A DNA stretch of 64,000 nucleotides from JBBRHQ01 sp963815645 (GCA_963815645.1 CAWFHL010000002.1:62001-126000); one strand, 5' to 3'. Counted from the stretch's first letter, positions 1 to 8,845 are shown. The notes: generated by a model from the sequence alone, not told the origin. A program made the numbers and translations.

Positions 1-1
1 G

Positions 2-139
2 CGGCCGTTCCCAATCGGCCGGGTCACGGGGGCGACACCAACGATCGTGATGATCCCCGCCGACCGCTCGACCGTTCCCTGGCGGCTGGAGTTGCTCACC
101 TCGTCCGATTTCCGTATCTGCGGCATCGGGGCGGGCTGA
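2..139 (+). CDS. C-terminal end of an unidentified protein (cut by window edge)
   Basis: An open frame runs from the left edge to a TGA at 137-139 and gives 45 residues ending in SSDFRICGIGAG. It is convergent with the next gene, 13 bp away. The composition (hydrophobic patches, VPWRLELLTS) looks like real protein rather than antisense shadow, but there is no recognisable motif. The family cannot be named from this fragment. It could still be a chance open frame, since GC-rich DNA has few stops. Confidence 0.5.
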   Translation, partial: RPFPIGRVTGATPTIVMIPADRSTVPWRLELLTSSDFRICGIGAG

Positions 140-152
140 CGGAGAGCCCCGA

Positions 153-3100
153 CTACGGTCCGGGGATGGATTTCCAGTCCGGATAGCTGTCGACCCCGGC
201 AGCATTGGTCAGCCGCGTCTGGTTGGTGCCGTCGGCGTTCATCGAGTAGATCTCCTCGTTGCCGTCGCGGTTCGAGTCGAAGGCGATCTTGCTCGAGTCC
301 GGTGAGAAGGTGGGGTAGTTATCGGAGGCCGAATTGGTCGTCAGCCGGGTCTGCGCCGATCCGTCGGTCCCCATCACATAGACCTCCGAGTTGCCGTCGC
401 GGGTCGAGGAGAAGGCGATCTTCTGCCCGTCGGGGGAGTAGGTGGAGAACAGGTCCCAGCCGGGGTCGTTGGTCAGCCGCGTCTGGTTGGTGCCGTCGGC
501 GTTCATCTTGTAGATCTCGAAGTTGCCGTCGCGCATGCTGGTGAAGGTGATCTTCTGGGAGTCGGGGGAGAAGGCGGGCCAGCCGTCGAAGGCGCTGTTG
601 CTGGTCAGCCTGGTCTGGCTGGTGCCGTCGACGTTCATCACGTAGATCTCGGAGTTGCCGTCGCGGGTCGAGGAGAAGGCGATCTTCTGCCCGTCGGGGG
701 AGAAGACCGGGTAGGCGTCGCTGGCCGAGTTCGTGGTCAGCCGCGTCTGCGAGGAGCCGTCGGCGTTCATCGAGTAGATCTCGTCGTTGCCGTCGCGCTT
801 TGAGGTGAAGACGATCTTCTGGGCGTTCGACGAGTAGGCGGGGTCATAGTCAGACGCGGAGTTGTTGGTCAGCCGCGTCTGGTTGGTGCCGTCGGCGTTC
901 ATCGAGTAGATCTCGTCGTTGCCGTCGCGCTTTGAGGAGAAGAGGATCCGTTGGGGGGGCGGGGAGAAGCTCGGATAGCTGTCGACCCCGGCAGCATTGG
1001 TCAGCCGCGTCTGGTTGGTGCCGTCGGCGTTCATCGAGTAGATCTCCTCGTTGCCGTCGCGGTTCGAGTCGAAGGCGATCTTGCTCGCGTCCGGTGAGAA
1101 GGTGGGGAAGTTATCGGAGGCCGAATTGGTCGTCAGCCGGGTCTGCGCCGATCCGTCGGTCCCCATCACATAGACCTCCGAGTTACCGTCGCGGGTCGAG
1201 GAGAAGGCGATCTTCTGCCCGTCGGGGGAATAGGTGGAGAACAGGTCCCAGCCGGGGTCGTTGGTCAGCCGCGTCTGGTTGGTGCCGTCGGCGTTCATCT
1301 TGTAGATCTCGAAGTTGCCGTCGCGCATGCTGGTGAAGGTGATCTTCTGGGAGTCGGGGGAGAAGGCGGGCCAGCCGTCGAAGGCGCTGTTGCTGGTCAG
1401 CCTGGTCTGGCTGGTGCCGTCGACGTTCATCACGTAGATCTCGGAGTTGCCGTCGCGGGTCGAGGAGAAGGCGATCTTCTGCCCGTCGGGGGAGAAGACC
1501 GGGTAGGCGTCGCTGGCCGAGTTCGTGGTCAGCCGCGTCTGCGAGGAGCCGTCGGCGTTCATCGAGTAGATCTCGTCGTTGCCGTCGCGCTTTGAGGTGA
1601 AGACGATCTTCTGGGCGTTCGCCGAGTAGGCGGGGTCATAGTCAGACGCGGAGTTGTTGGTCAGCCGCGTCTGGTTGGTGCCGTCGGCGTTCATCGAGTA
1701 GATCTCGTCGTTGCCGTCGCGCTTTGAGGAGAAGGTGATTGTGGTGTTCTGGGTGACCGTGAAGCTGCGGGTGGCGGGGGTGGGATCGGTGTTGTTGGCG
1801 GGGTCGGTGGCCCGCACCCGGAAGGTATAGGTGCCGCTGGTGAGCGGGGCCTGGGGAGTGTGGGTGGCACCGGGGCCCGAGCAGGGGCCGAAGCTCGACG
1901 TGCCTGTGTCGATCGAGCATGCGAAGCTCGAGCCCGCCTCCGAGGAGTGGAAGGCGAAGGTCGGGGTCGGGTTGGAGGTCGGCCCGGAAGGGCCGGAGTC
2001 GATCGTCGTCTCGGGGGGCGCCGAGTCGGTCACCGACCCTCCCCAATCCGGATAGCTGTCGACCCCGGCAGCATTGGTCAGCCGCGTCTGGTTGGTGCCG
2101 TCGGCGTTCATCGAGTAGATCTCGTCGTTGCCGTTGCGGTTCGAGTCGAAGGCGATCTTGCTCGCGTCCGGTGAGAAGGTGGGGTAGTTATCGGAGGCCG
2201 AATTGGTCGTCAGCCGGGTCTGCGCCGATCCGTCGGTCCCCATCACATAGACCTCCGAGTTACCGTCGCGGGTCGCGGAGAAGGCGATCTTCTGCCCGTC
2301 GGGGGAATAGGTGGAGAACAGGTCCCAGCCGGGGTCGTTGGTCAGCCGCGTCTGGTTGGTGCCGTCGGCGTTCATCTTGTAGATCTCGAAGTTGCCGTCG
2401 CGCATGCTGGTGAAGGTGATCTTCTGGGAGTCGGGGGAGAAGGCGGGCCAGCCGTCGAAGGCGCTGTTGCTGGTCAGCCTGGTCTGGCTGGTGCCGTCGA
2501 CGTTCATCAAGTAGATCTCGGAGTTGCCGTCGCGGGTCGAGGAGAAGGCGATCTTCTGCCCGTCGGGGGAGAAGACCGGGTAGGCGTCGCTGGCCGAGTT
2601 CGTGGTCAGCCGCGTCTGCGAGGAGCCGTCGGCGTTCATCGAGTAGATCTCGTCGTTGCCGTCGCGCTTTGAGGTGAAGACGATCTTCTGGGCGTTCGCC
2701 GAGTAGGCGGGGTCATAGTCAGACGCGGAGTTGTTGGTCAGCCGCGTCTGGTTGGTGCCGTCGGCGTTCATCGAGTAGATCTCGTCGTTGCCGTCGCGCT
2801 TTGAGGAGAAGGTGATTGTCGGGCCGCTGGGGGGAGGTGGGCCCGGATCGCCGATGACCTTCACCATCTTCGAAACCGAGGGCACGCCGTTGGAGTCGAT
2901 GATGAACAGCATGTAGTAGCCGGGAGGAGCAATGTTGGCGTTGGCCGGTGAGGTCGCGTTCAGCGCTCCGCCGGAGGTCGAGTACGAGAGCGGCACATAG
3001 CGCTGTTCCATGTTGACCGCGTGGGTGACCGATCCGAGTCTGACGAGGGCGACCTTTCTGATCGCCCCCGGATTCGGCGTCGAGACCGAGAACTGCGAGT

Positions 3101-4463
3101 TGTATCCGACCTCGCCGGGAGCCGATGTGATCTGCGGCCGCGGCGCCAGATCGCCCGAGCCGTCCTTCTTGAACAGGTAGGGCGGCGAGAAGACCTGCGC
3201 ATTCTTTCCCAGATATCCGACCTGGTCGCAGGTCCCGCAGATGCCTCCGCCCCCTGAGAGCACCCGTCCATCGGGCAGCAGCAGCGCAGTCGAGTGATAC
3301 TGGCGGGTGACCTGCTCCGGCGCCAGCGTCTTCCAGCCTCCGCCTACCGGGTTCCAAAGCTCGGGTGTGTAGACGCCGTTGTTGAGATCGACCAGGGAGG
3401 CACCGGACGAGTTGCCTCCGGTTGCCAGCACGGTCCCGTCGGCGAGATCGGTCAGGGTGAACTGGCGGCGACCGTTCGACATCGGCGAGGTCGTCGACAC
3501 CTGAGGGGTGGTCCCGTTGAGGTTGATGACGCGGGCGCTCTTCAGCGAGGAGCCACCTCCGGCGACGACGATCTTGCCGATGTCGTACATCGCATGGCTG
3601 CCGTAGGTGCGGTTATCGGTGTCGCGAGCGCCGAGACTCTGCCACGACCCGCCGCCGACGGTGTCGAGGCTGCGCATGGTCTGGTCGGGCCCGGAGTAAA
3701 AGGCGCGGCCGTCGGGGGCGACGTCGATCCACGGGTACAGCGGGAGGTCCAGCGATGCGGAGTTGAGCATCCGCAGGGCACCGTCGGTTCTGCGAACCTC
3801 GGGCGTATCGGGGCCCCCGGAGGTGATCAGGCTCTCGCCGTTGCTCAGCGGGGTGACGCTCGGATACCAGCGACCTGCGTACATCGTCGGCCCGAGGCTC
3901 CAGGCGTTGGCGTCGGGATCGAAGATGTGGGTCTGCGGGATCCCGTGCAGCTGCTGGTCCTTGTTCCCGCCCGCGACGAAGATCGAACCGTCCATCAGAT
4001 GCGCCAGGCCGCTGCAGAAGATGTTGAAGCCGGTGGTCACGTTGACCGGGGTCTGGTCGCCGGTGCTCGGATCCCAGACGGTGGCCCGGGTGTGATCCTG
4101 CACCGGATAGCTCTCGGTGGCGTGATCCCCGACCGAGTCGTAGGCCAGCACCTTCCCGTTCGCCAGCAGCGACACGAACACGGGGACGACGGGCCAGTCG
4201 ACGAGCGGGCCCCACTGTCCGACTTGGCCGGGATCGGGGTCGACCGACGCCGCGGCTGCTGCTGCATCGGGTGCGCTGGCGGCGAGGGTGGTCCTGTCGA
4301 GGCTTCGCTCCTCCGCCGGGGTGTGGACGACCGAGTCCTCCTCGGTATGGCTCGCGGCGCTCGTCAGGGTCGGTTCGTGCGCAGGCGCAGGAGGCACGGC
4401 GAAGGCGGCCCAGAAACAAACTGCGAATGCCACAAGGGCAATAGGTAGGAAGCGGGAACCCAT
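153..4463 (-). CDS. Secreted galactose-oxidase-like copper radical oxidase fused to three PD40 (TolB-like) propellers
   Basis: About 1436 residues from the ATG at 4463, eight codons inside the longest frame, which opens with TTG at 4487. The ATG is preferred because it directly precedes a signal peptide (GSRFLPIALVAFAVCFWAAF). Numbered from the TTG, residues 90-440 are a Kelch-type propeller and 450-545 the DUF1929 early-set domain. Residues matching the copper/radical site are present: Cys158 (NIFCSG), Tyr208 (GRWYPS), Tyr397-His398 (RQYHST) and His489 (VTHAVN). From about 557 on there are 18 PD40 repeats of about 42 residues in three groups of six, so three complete six-bladed propellers. 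An Ig-like module separates groups one and two. Family knowledge suggests aldehyde or alcohol oxidation with peroxide release; the substrate is unknown. The protein is far longer than ordinary GlxA-type oxidases, which lack the propeller array. Confidence 0.85.
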   Translation of the reverse strand: MGSRFLPIALVAFAVCFWAAFAVPPAPAHEPTLTSAASHTEEDSVVHTPAEERSLDRTTLAASAPDAAAAAASVDPDPGQVGQWGPLVDWPVVPVFVSLLANGKVLAYDSVGDHATESYPVQDHTRATVWDPSTGDQTPVNVTTGFNIFCSGLAHLMDGSIFVAGGNKDQQLHGIPQTHIFDPDANAWSLGPTMYAGRWYPSVTPLSNGESLITSGGPDTPEVRRTDGALRMLNSASLDLPLYPWIDVAPDGRAFYSGPDQTMRSLDTVGGGSWQSLGARDTDNRTYGSHAMYDIGKIVVAGGGSSLKSARVINLNGTTPQVSTTSPMSNGRRQFTLTDLADGTVLATGGNSSGASLVDLNNGVYTPELWNPVGGGWKTLAPEQVTRQYHSTALLLPDGRVLSGGGGICGTCDQVGYLGKNAQVFSPPYLFKKDGSGDLAPRPQITSAPGEVGYNSQFSVSTPNPGAIRKVALVRLGSVTHAVNMEQRYVPLSYSTSGGALNATSPANANIAPPGYYMLFIIDSNGVPSVSKMVKVIGDPGPPPPSGPTITFSSKRDGNDEIYSMNADGTNQTRLTNNSASDYDPAYSANAQKIVFTSKRDGNDEIYSMNADGSSQTRLTTNSASDAYPVFSPDGQKIAFSSTRDGNSEIYLMNVDGTSQTRLTSNSAFDGWPAFSPDSQKITFTSMRDGNFEIYKMNADGTNQTRLTNDPGWDLFSTYSPDGQKIAFSATRDGNSEVYVMGTDGSAQTRLTTNSASDNYPTFSPDASKIAFDSNRNGNDEIYSMNADGTNQTRLTNAAGVDSYPDWGGSVTDSAPPETTIDSGPSGPTSNPTPTFAFHSSEAGSSFACSIDTGTSSFGPCSGPGATHTPQAPLTSGTYTFRVRATDPANNTDPTPATRSFTVTQNTTITFSSKRDGNDEIYSMNADGTNQTRLTNNSASDYDPAYSANAQKIVFTSKRDGNDEIYSMNADGSSQTRLTTNSASDAYPVFSPDGQKIAFSSTRDGNSEIYVMNVDGTSQTRLTSNSAFDGWPAFSPDSQKITFTSMRDGNFEIYKMNADGTNQTRLTNDPGWDLFSTYSPDGQKIAFSSTRDGNSEVYVMGTDGSAQTRLTTNSASDNFPTFSPDASKIAFDSNRDGNEEIYSMNADGTNQTRLTNAAGVDSYPSFSPPPQRILFSSKRDGNDEIYSMNADGTNQTRLTNNSASDYDPAYSSNAQKIVFTSKRDGNDEIYSMNADGSSQTRLTTNSASDAYPVFSPDGQKIAFSSTRDGNSEIYVMNVDGTSQTRLTSNSAFDGWPAFSPDSQKITFTSMRDGNFEIYKMNADGTNQTRLTNDPGWDLFSTYSPDGQKIAFSSTRDGNSEVYVMGTDGSAQTRLTTNSASDNYPTFSPDSSKIAFDSNRDGNEEIYSMNADGTNQTRLTNAAGVDSYPDWKSIPGP
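181..938. repeat. PD40 propeller block, copy 3 (C-terminal)
   Basis: A stretch of about 760 bp encoding six PD40 repeats. It is nearly identical at DNA level to the blocks at 973-1735 and 2050-2811 and differs by scattered single bases. The near identity at synonymous positions points to recent duplication or ongoing homogenisation. Confidence 0.9.
973..1735. repeat. PD40 propeller block, copy 2
   Basis: Middle copy of the block, offset 792 bp from copy 3 and 1077 bp from copy 1. The larger offset is caused by the Ig-like linker encoded at about 1736-2049. Confidence 0.9.
2050..2811. repeat. PD40 propeller block, copy 1 (N-terminal)
   Basis: First of the three blocks in the protein, directly after the DUF1929 domain. 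It carries small differences from the other copies, for example NRNGNDE in its last blade. Confidence 0.9.
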
Positions 4464-4672
4464 CTGCCAGGAAGAAGTAAGAGCCAATGTGTTGGAGGCG
4501 CAGCCCCCAGCGCGCCCTGACTATACGCTGAGTCGAGCGATTCGTAAAGACTGGCGTTTGACCTCGCACCGGTTCCAGGCGCTTCTCGCGACCCCGGATT
4601 AAAGCTGGCCGGATCGGAAGTCGATGGCTGACCGAACGTTGTTTGGCCGTCCCCGTTGGGAGGAGGTGGCAT

Positions 4673-4789
4673 GTGATCGGTTTCATCGCACTAGGCATCG
4701 TGATGCTGATCTGGGTTCTTACATGGGAACGTCCCGACGAGTCCGAAACTCCGCCGGAGCGCCGGAAACTCCGCCGGAGCGCCGGATAG
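4673..4789 (+). CDS. Small single-pass membrane protein (38 aa)
   Basis: GTG start 6-10 bases after GGGAGGAGG, one of the clearest ribosome-binding sites in the window. The protein is one hydrophobic helix (IGFIALGIVMLIWVLTW) followed by a charged tail. The tail and stop lie in a 20-bp tandem duplication (4745-4784); without the second copy the frame would run on to a TGA at 4804-4806 and overlap the next gene. The function is unknown. Position suggests a membrane partner of the following coiled-coil protein. Confidence 0.6.
   Translation: MIGFIALGIVMLIWVLTWERPDESETPPERRKLRRSAG
4745..4784. repeat. 20-bp tandem duplication
   Basis: The unit GAAACTCCGCCGGAGCGCCG occurs twice head to tail (4745-4764 and 4765-4784). 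As 20 is not a multiple of three, the second copy shifts the frame of the small membrane protein and gives it an early stop. Confidence 0.95.
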
Positions 4790-4798
4790 GTTTGCGCC

Positions 4799-5264
4799 GT
4801 GGATGATCGCCGCTCCACCTGGCTGCTCGTCCTCGGGGGCTCGCCTTCATCGTCGGCGTGATCGCGCTGCTGATCGCGATCGAGGCCAATAACAACACCA
4901 CTAGCGACGCTGACCTGGCGAAGTCGGTGCGCAGAGAGATAAACCAAGCCGTGCCGAGGTTGAAGACCGCCCTTTCCTCGCAGAGCAGGGCTATCGCCGT
5001 GGCTGGGGCCCGCCTGCGTCAGGCCGAGCGCACCCAGAAGCGCCTCGCCGGCGGACAGGTGATCGACCGCGGCGACCTAAACAAGCTCTCCGCTCAGCTG
5101 AAGGCGCTGCACAACAACGTCAGTCACCTCAACAATTAGGTTGACGGCATGACCAACGACGTAAACGCGCTAGATAACCAGCAGAACCGCACCCGCGACA
5201 CGATTGCGACCTGACCCGCAGGGTCAACCGCGTCGAGGATCAGGTCCAGCAGAAGAACAAGTAA
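4799..5264 (+). pseudogene. Membrane-anchored coiled-coil protein, frame broken
   Basis: GTG at 4799 opens with DDRRSTWLLVLGG. After one frame change near 4838, in a run of five G, the sequence continues as LAFIVGVIALLIAIEANNN, giving a normal N-terminal transmembrane helix. The next 90 residues are helical and Lys/Arg/Gln-rich (coiled-coil-like). An in-frame TAG sits at 5137-5139, yet the same kind of sequence goes on (VDGMTNDVNALDNQQNRTRD), changes frame near 5213 and ends NRVEDQVQQKNK at TAA 5262-5264. The longest intact piece starts with GTG at 4858 (93 aa). Three lesions in 470 bp indicate decay or poor sequence. Function unknown; it lies just upstream of two membrane kinases. Confidence 0.55.
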
Positions 5265-5284
5265 GCCGGGGAGCTTCTGCGACC

Positions 5285-6800
5285 ATGCCCGCCGATGAAG
5301 GCGTGGCCGCGGACCCCTGGATGGCTGAGCTCGAGCAGGGGGCCCTGTTCGCCGGCTATCGGATCGGGCCGATCCTGGGCCGCGGCGGAATGGGCGTCGT
5401 CTACGAGGCGACCGAGGTCGCTCTGGACCGCCGCGTCGCCCTGAAGCTGATCGCCCCCGACGCCGCCCGCGACGAGGCCTTCCGCGAGCAATTCGAGCGC
5501 GAATCGCTGGTCGCAGCCAAGGTCGACGACCCACACGTGATCCCGATCTACACGGTGGGGCGGGAGGTGGGCACGCTGTTCATCGCGATGCGCCTCGTTC
5601 CCGGCCGCGACCTCGGCGAGAAGTTGGCGCGCCGCAGGCTCGAGCCGGCCGAGGCGGCGCGGCTGATCAGCCAAGTCGCCGAGGGTCTGGACGCGATTCA
5701 CAAGTCGGGCCTGATCCATCGCGACGTGAAGCCGTCGAACATCCTGCTGGCCGGCGATGACGGCTCCGAGCACGCCTACGTCGCCGATTTCGCCCTCGCC
5801 AAGCAGGCGGCCATCAGCAGCGGGCTGACCCGCCAGGGCAGGGTGGTCGGCACTATCGACTACGTCTCACCCGAGCAGATCGAGCAGCGCCAGGTGGACG
5901 CGCGGGCCGACGTCTACTCCCTCGGATGCGTGCTCTACAAGACACTGACCGGCCGGATCCCTTTCGAGCGCGACACCGATGCCGCCAGACTCTGGGCCCA
6001 CGTACACGAGGAGCCGCGGCCACCGTCGGCGCTCGGCGGCGTCCCCGGTGCCTTCGACCGGGTGATCGAGCGCGCGATGGCCAAGCAACCCGAGGACCGC
6101 TATCCATCGGCGGGTGACCTGGGCCGGGCGACGGTCGCGGCAGCCGCCGGCCGCGAGCTGACCGCCTCGGAGCGCTGGGTGGCGACCGGCGTCGCCGCGG
6201 GTGAGGCGCCCCGGTTGATGCTCGAGAACCAGGAGGGGACCACCGGCGATCTGGCCCGGCGCTACGCACACGAGGAGGAGACACCGCGCCTGGGGTCGAG
6301 GGCGCCGGGTTCGCCTCGCCCGCGACTCCGGGTGCCCCGGGTGCTCGTCTTCCGCCCTGCTCGGCGCCGCAGTCGGGGTCGGCGTCTTCCTGATCGAGCG
6401 GCCGGGAGACTCGGACCCCTCCCCCCGGCTGAAGCGGATGATCGGCCGGGCGGACGAGATCTGTACCGAGAGCCGCGTCGGCTTCAATGGGGCGGCCTCC
6501 CGGCGGGTCGAGACGTTCGAGCAGGCGGCGCGCCAGGTCGAGCGCCAGCGCGTTGTCTCGGAGTCGGCGCTGCGCCAGCTTCGCCATCTGCGGGCCCCTC
6601 CGGAGGTCGCCGGCGATTGGTCGGCCTATCTGGAGCTCAGGGAGGTCCAGATCAGTCGCCTCGAGCAGGCCCGCGAGGCGGCGGTCGCGGGTGACAACCT
6701 CGCCTACCAGCGGGCGCAGCGCAAGCTGGCGGAGGGACGGCGCCTGCGTTTCGAGGCGGCGCGACGGGTGGGGCTCCGCCAGCGCAGCCGGGGGGCGTGA
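5285..6800 (+). CDS. Membrane Ser/Thr protein kinase (PknB-like), frameshifted before its transmembrane helix
   Basis: ATG at 5285 is preferred because the frame upstream of it has no kinase-like sequence. Kinase motifs: GRGGMGVVYE glycine loop (32-41), VALK lysine 54, HRDVKPSN (145-152), then DFA (168-170) where DFG is the rule, and SPEQ in the activation segment. The domain ends near residue 290. The frame then changes between about 6230 and 6340. The transmembrane helix (SSALLGAAVGVGVFLI) and a helical extracytoplasmic domain of about 120 residues lie in another frame and stop at 6800. The outer domain matches that of the next kinase but keeps only the first of its two cysteines. Likely role: phospho-signalling across the membrane. 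The DFA motif may lower or alter activity. Confidence 0.8.
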
Positions 6801-6840
6801 GCGCCCGGTCCGAGGGTCGCCGGAGGCTCCGCGCCGGGGC

Positions 6841-6846
6841 TAGTGT
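6841..6846 (+). promoter_or_regulatory. Possible -10 element for kinase 2
   Basis: TAGTGT ends seven bases before the ATG at 6854. This spacing would place the transcript start at or next to the start codon (leaderless mRNA). There is no clear -35. Confidence 0.35.
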
Positions 6847-6853
6847 GTAGCCC

Positions 6854-8461
6854 ATGAGCGAGGGAGAGGTGCGCTGGGCCGAGCTGACCGAGGGCGTCGA
6901 GTTCGCCGGCTACCGGATCGAGCGCCGCCTCGGCCGGGGGGGGATGGGAATCGTCTACCTGGCGGTCGAATCCGGGCTCGACCGCCGGGTCGCGCTGAAA
7001 CTGGTCGCGCCCGATGCCGCTGCCGACGAGGTCTTCCGGGCGCGCTTTGCCCACGAATCCCGGATCGCCGCCTCGATCGAACATCCCAACGTGGTCCCGA
7101 TCTACGCCGCCGGCGAGCACGAGGGAATCCCCTTCATCGCGATGCGCTATGTCTCCGGCTCCGACCTCAATCGCAAGCTGATCTCGGGGGGCAGGATGGA
7201 GCCGGAGCGCGCCGTGGCCCTGATCGGGCAGGTCGCAGCGGGGCTCGACGCGATCCATGCTGCCGGCCTCGTCCACCGCGACGTGAAGCCGGCCAACGTG
7301 CTGCTGGGCGGCTCGGAGGCCTCCGAGCACGCTTACATCACCGACTTCGGAGTCGCGCGCAACGTCGCCTCCACCTCGGGCCTGACCAAGACCGGCCGCT
7401 TCGTTGGCACCCTCGATTACGTCGCCCCCGAGCAGATCCGCGGCGGCGAAGTGGACGCCCGCGCCGACGTCTACGCGCTCGGATGCCTGCTCTTCAAGCT
7501 GCTCAGCGGAGAGGTCCCTTTCCCCCGCGACGGGGAGGCGGCTCGCCTCTACGCTCACCTCAACGACGAGCCGCCGGCTGCGTCCCTGTTCACGCCGATG
7601 GTTCCGAAGGCCCTCGACCGGGTCATCGGCAGGGCGATGGCGAAGAGCCCCGACGATCGCTATCCCTCTGCGGGCGACCTGGGACGGGCGGCGGACGCCG
7701 CCTGTTCCGGGAGCGAGATCGAACTTGCCGAGCGGACCGTTGCCACCGGCGCGGCTGCTACCGGGACGGCGGAGACGCCCGCCATGGCCGAGGCCGGTTC
7801 CGGCTCGGCAGCGACCGCGCCGATCGCGGAGACGGCCGAGACGCGCATGGCGACCGCACCGCCGCCGAAGCGCCCGGCCGCGCAGCGGCGTCCGCTGGCG
7901 CTGATTGGGGTCCTCGCTGCGGTCGCGCTGGTCGGCGGGGCGATCGCCCTGCTCGCCGGCGGCGGAAATGGGGGCGGCGCGGCTCCGGCAGCGAGCAGGG
8001 ATCAGGGCGGCAAGGACCAAGGGCAGCGGCAAGGCGGGGGAGGGGGCGCAAAGCCCAAGCCGATGAATAAGGGCCAGTTCATCCGCAAGGGTGATGCATC
8101 CTGCCTACGGGCCCAACAGAGTTTCATCAAGGCCGACGGCAAGTTCAACAACGGTCAGCTCAGTGATCTCGCCTTCGCCCGGCTCAGGTTCGGCATCTCG
8201 AAACGGCAGGTCAGCGACCTGACGGCGCTTCAGGCACGGGCCCCGATCTCGGTCCGGGAGACATTCAGGGAGTACGTGCAGGCGACCAAACGGGTCCACG
8301 ATTACGACACCCAGGCGCTCGCAGCCGCCAAGAAGGGCGACAAGGCGGGCATCGACGCCGCCAATGCCAAGAATCTCGCCGAGGCCAGGGGCCGTTACGA
8401 GCTGGCACGGCAGATCGGATTCGAGAAGTGCAGCTCGAACCCGAGCCCGAAGCCGGCTTGA
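6854..8461 (+). CDS. Membrane Ser/Thr protein kinase (PknB-like) with extracytoplasmic helical sensor
   Basis: 535 aa, intact. Kinase domain at about 18-285: GRGGMGIVY (27-35), Lys49 in VALK, HRDVKPAN (141-148), DFG (164-166), APEQ. An Ala/Thr/Pro-rich linker (300-345) is followed by a transmembrane helix (LALIGVLAAVALVGGAIALL, about 350-370), a Gly-rich spacer and an extracytoplasmic domain (400-530) with two cysteines (DASCLR and FEKCSS) that may form a disulfide. It has no PASTA repeats. It is paralogous to the kinase 53 bp upstream, and the pair probably arose by tandem duplication. The gene ends back to back with the convergent gene at 8462. The ligand of the outer domain is unknown. Confidence 0.9.
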   Translation: MSEGEVRWAELTEGVEFAGYRIERRLGRGGMGIVYLAVESGLDRRVALKLVAPDAAADEVFRARFAHESRIAASIEHPNVVPIYAAGEHEGIPFIAMRYVSGSDLNRKLISGGRMEPERAVALIGQVAAGLDAIHAAGLVHRDVKPANVLLGGSEASEHAYITDFGVARNVASTSGLTKTGRFVGTLDYVAPEQIRGGEVDARADVYALGCLLFKLLSGEVPFPRDGEAARLYAHLNDEPPAASLFTPMVPKALDRVIGRAMAKSPDDRYPSAGDLGRAADAACSGSEIELAERTVATGAAATGTAETPAMAEAGSGSAATAPIAETAETRMATAPPPKRPAAQRRPLALIGVLAAVALVGGAIALLAGGGNGGGAAPAASRDQGGKDQGQRQGGGGGAKPKPMNKGQFIRKGDASCLRAQQSFIKADGKFNNGQLSDLAFARLRFGISKRQVSDLTALQARAPISVRETFREYVQATKRVHDYDTQALAAAKKGDKAGIDAANAKNLAEARGRYELARQIGFEKCSSNPSPKPA

Positions 8462-8845
8462 TCAGCGCCGCGAGAGACGGGCGAACCCGGCCGCCATCGC
8501 GAGATTCGCGACGCCGGCCAGCCACAGACCGGCCTTTGCCCCCGGACGGCTGATCGCCGGAGAGCTCGCCCACAGCGCGTCGGTGGCGATCTCCGAACCC
8601 CGCAGCCAGGCCAGCGCCCACCAGTCGCGGGGCTCTCCCCGGCGGGCCGCGACCGCATGGGCGGCGGCGAAGGTCAGCCACACGGGGCCAGATCGCCGGA
8701 ACAGGTAGGCCGCCTCAGGGGTCGGCTCGTCGTGACCGATCACCCGCAGGGTCGCCTCGGGCGCCGCGATCGCGGCCGAGCCCAGAAGAAGGTCGAAGAC
8801 GATCATATTCCGGTTCGTCTGCCGCAGGGCCTCTTCGAGGGTCAT
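8462..8845 (-). CDS. Small membrane protein (127 aa), unknown function
   Basis: Starts MTLEEALRQTNRN and has three to four hydrophobic stretches (NMIVFDLLLGSAAIAA, VWLTFAAAHAVAA, AGLWLAGVANLAMAAGFA). An Arg-rich last residue group fits an inner-membrane topology. It is convergent with kinase 2 with no gap between the two stop codons. The spacing of helices and polar loops (RGEPRDWWALAWLRGSE) resembles small integral proteins of the DUF4267/DoxX size class, but no family can be assigned with confidence. Confidence 0.7.
   Translation of the reverse strand: MTLEEALRQTNRNMIVFDLLLGSAAIAAPEATLRVIGHDEPTPEAAYLFRRSGPVWLTFAAAHAVAARRGEPRDWWALAWLRGSEIATDALWASSPAISRPGAKAGLWLAGVANLAMAAGFARLSRR

Noticed and set aside
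181..2811. Regularly repeated DNA that could be taken for a CRISPR or satellite array
   Set aside because: The period is 126 bp within 760-bp blocks, the frame is open throughout, and the repeats translate to PD40 blades.
3294..4448. Long plus-strand open frame (384 aa) opposite the oxidase gene
   Set aside because: It is antisense to a well-supported domain protein, has no family motif, and is expected from GC-rich codon bias.
6704..8032. 442-codon minus-strand frame opposite kinase 2
   Set aside because: Shadow of an intact kinase gene, with no motif of its own.
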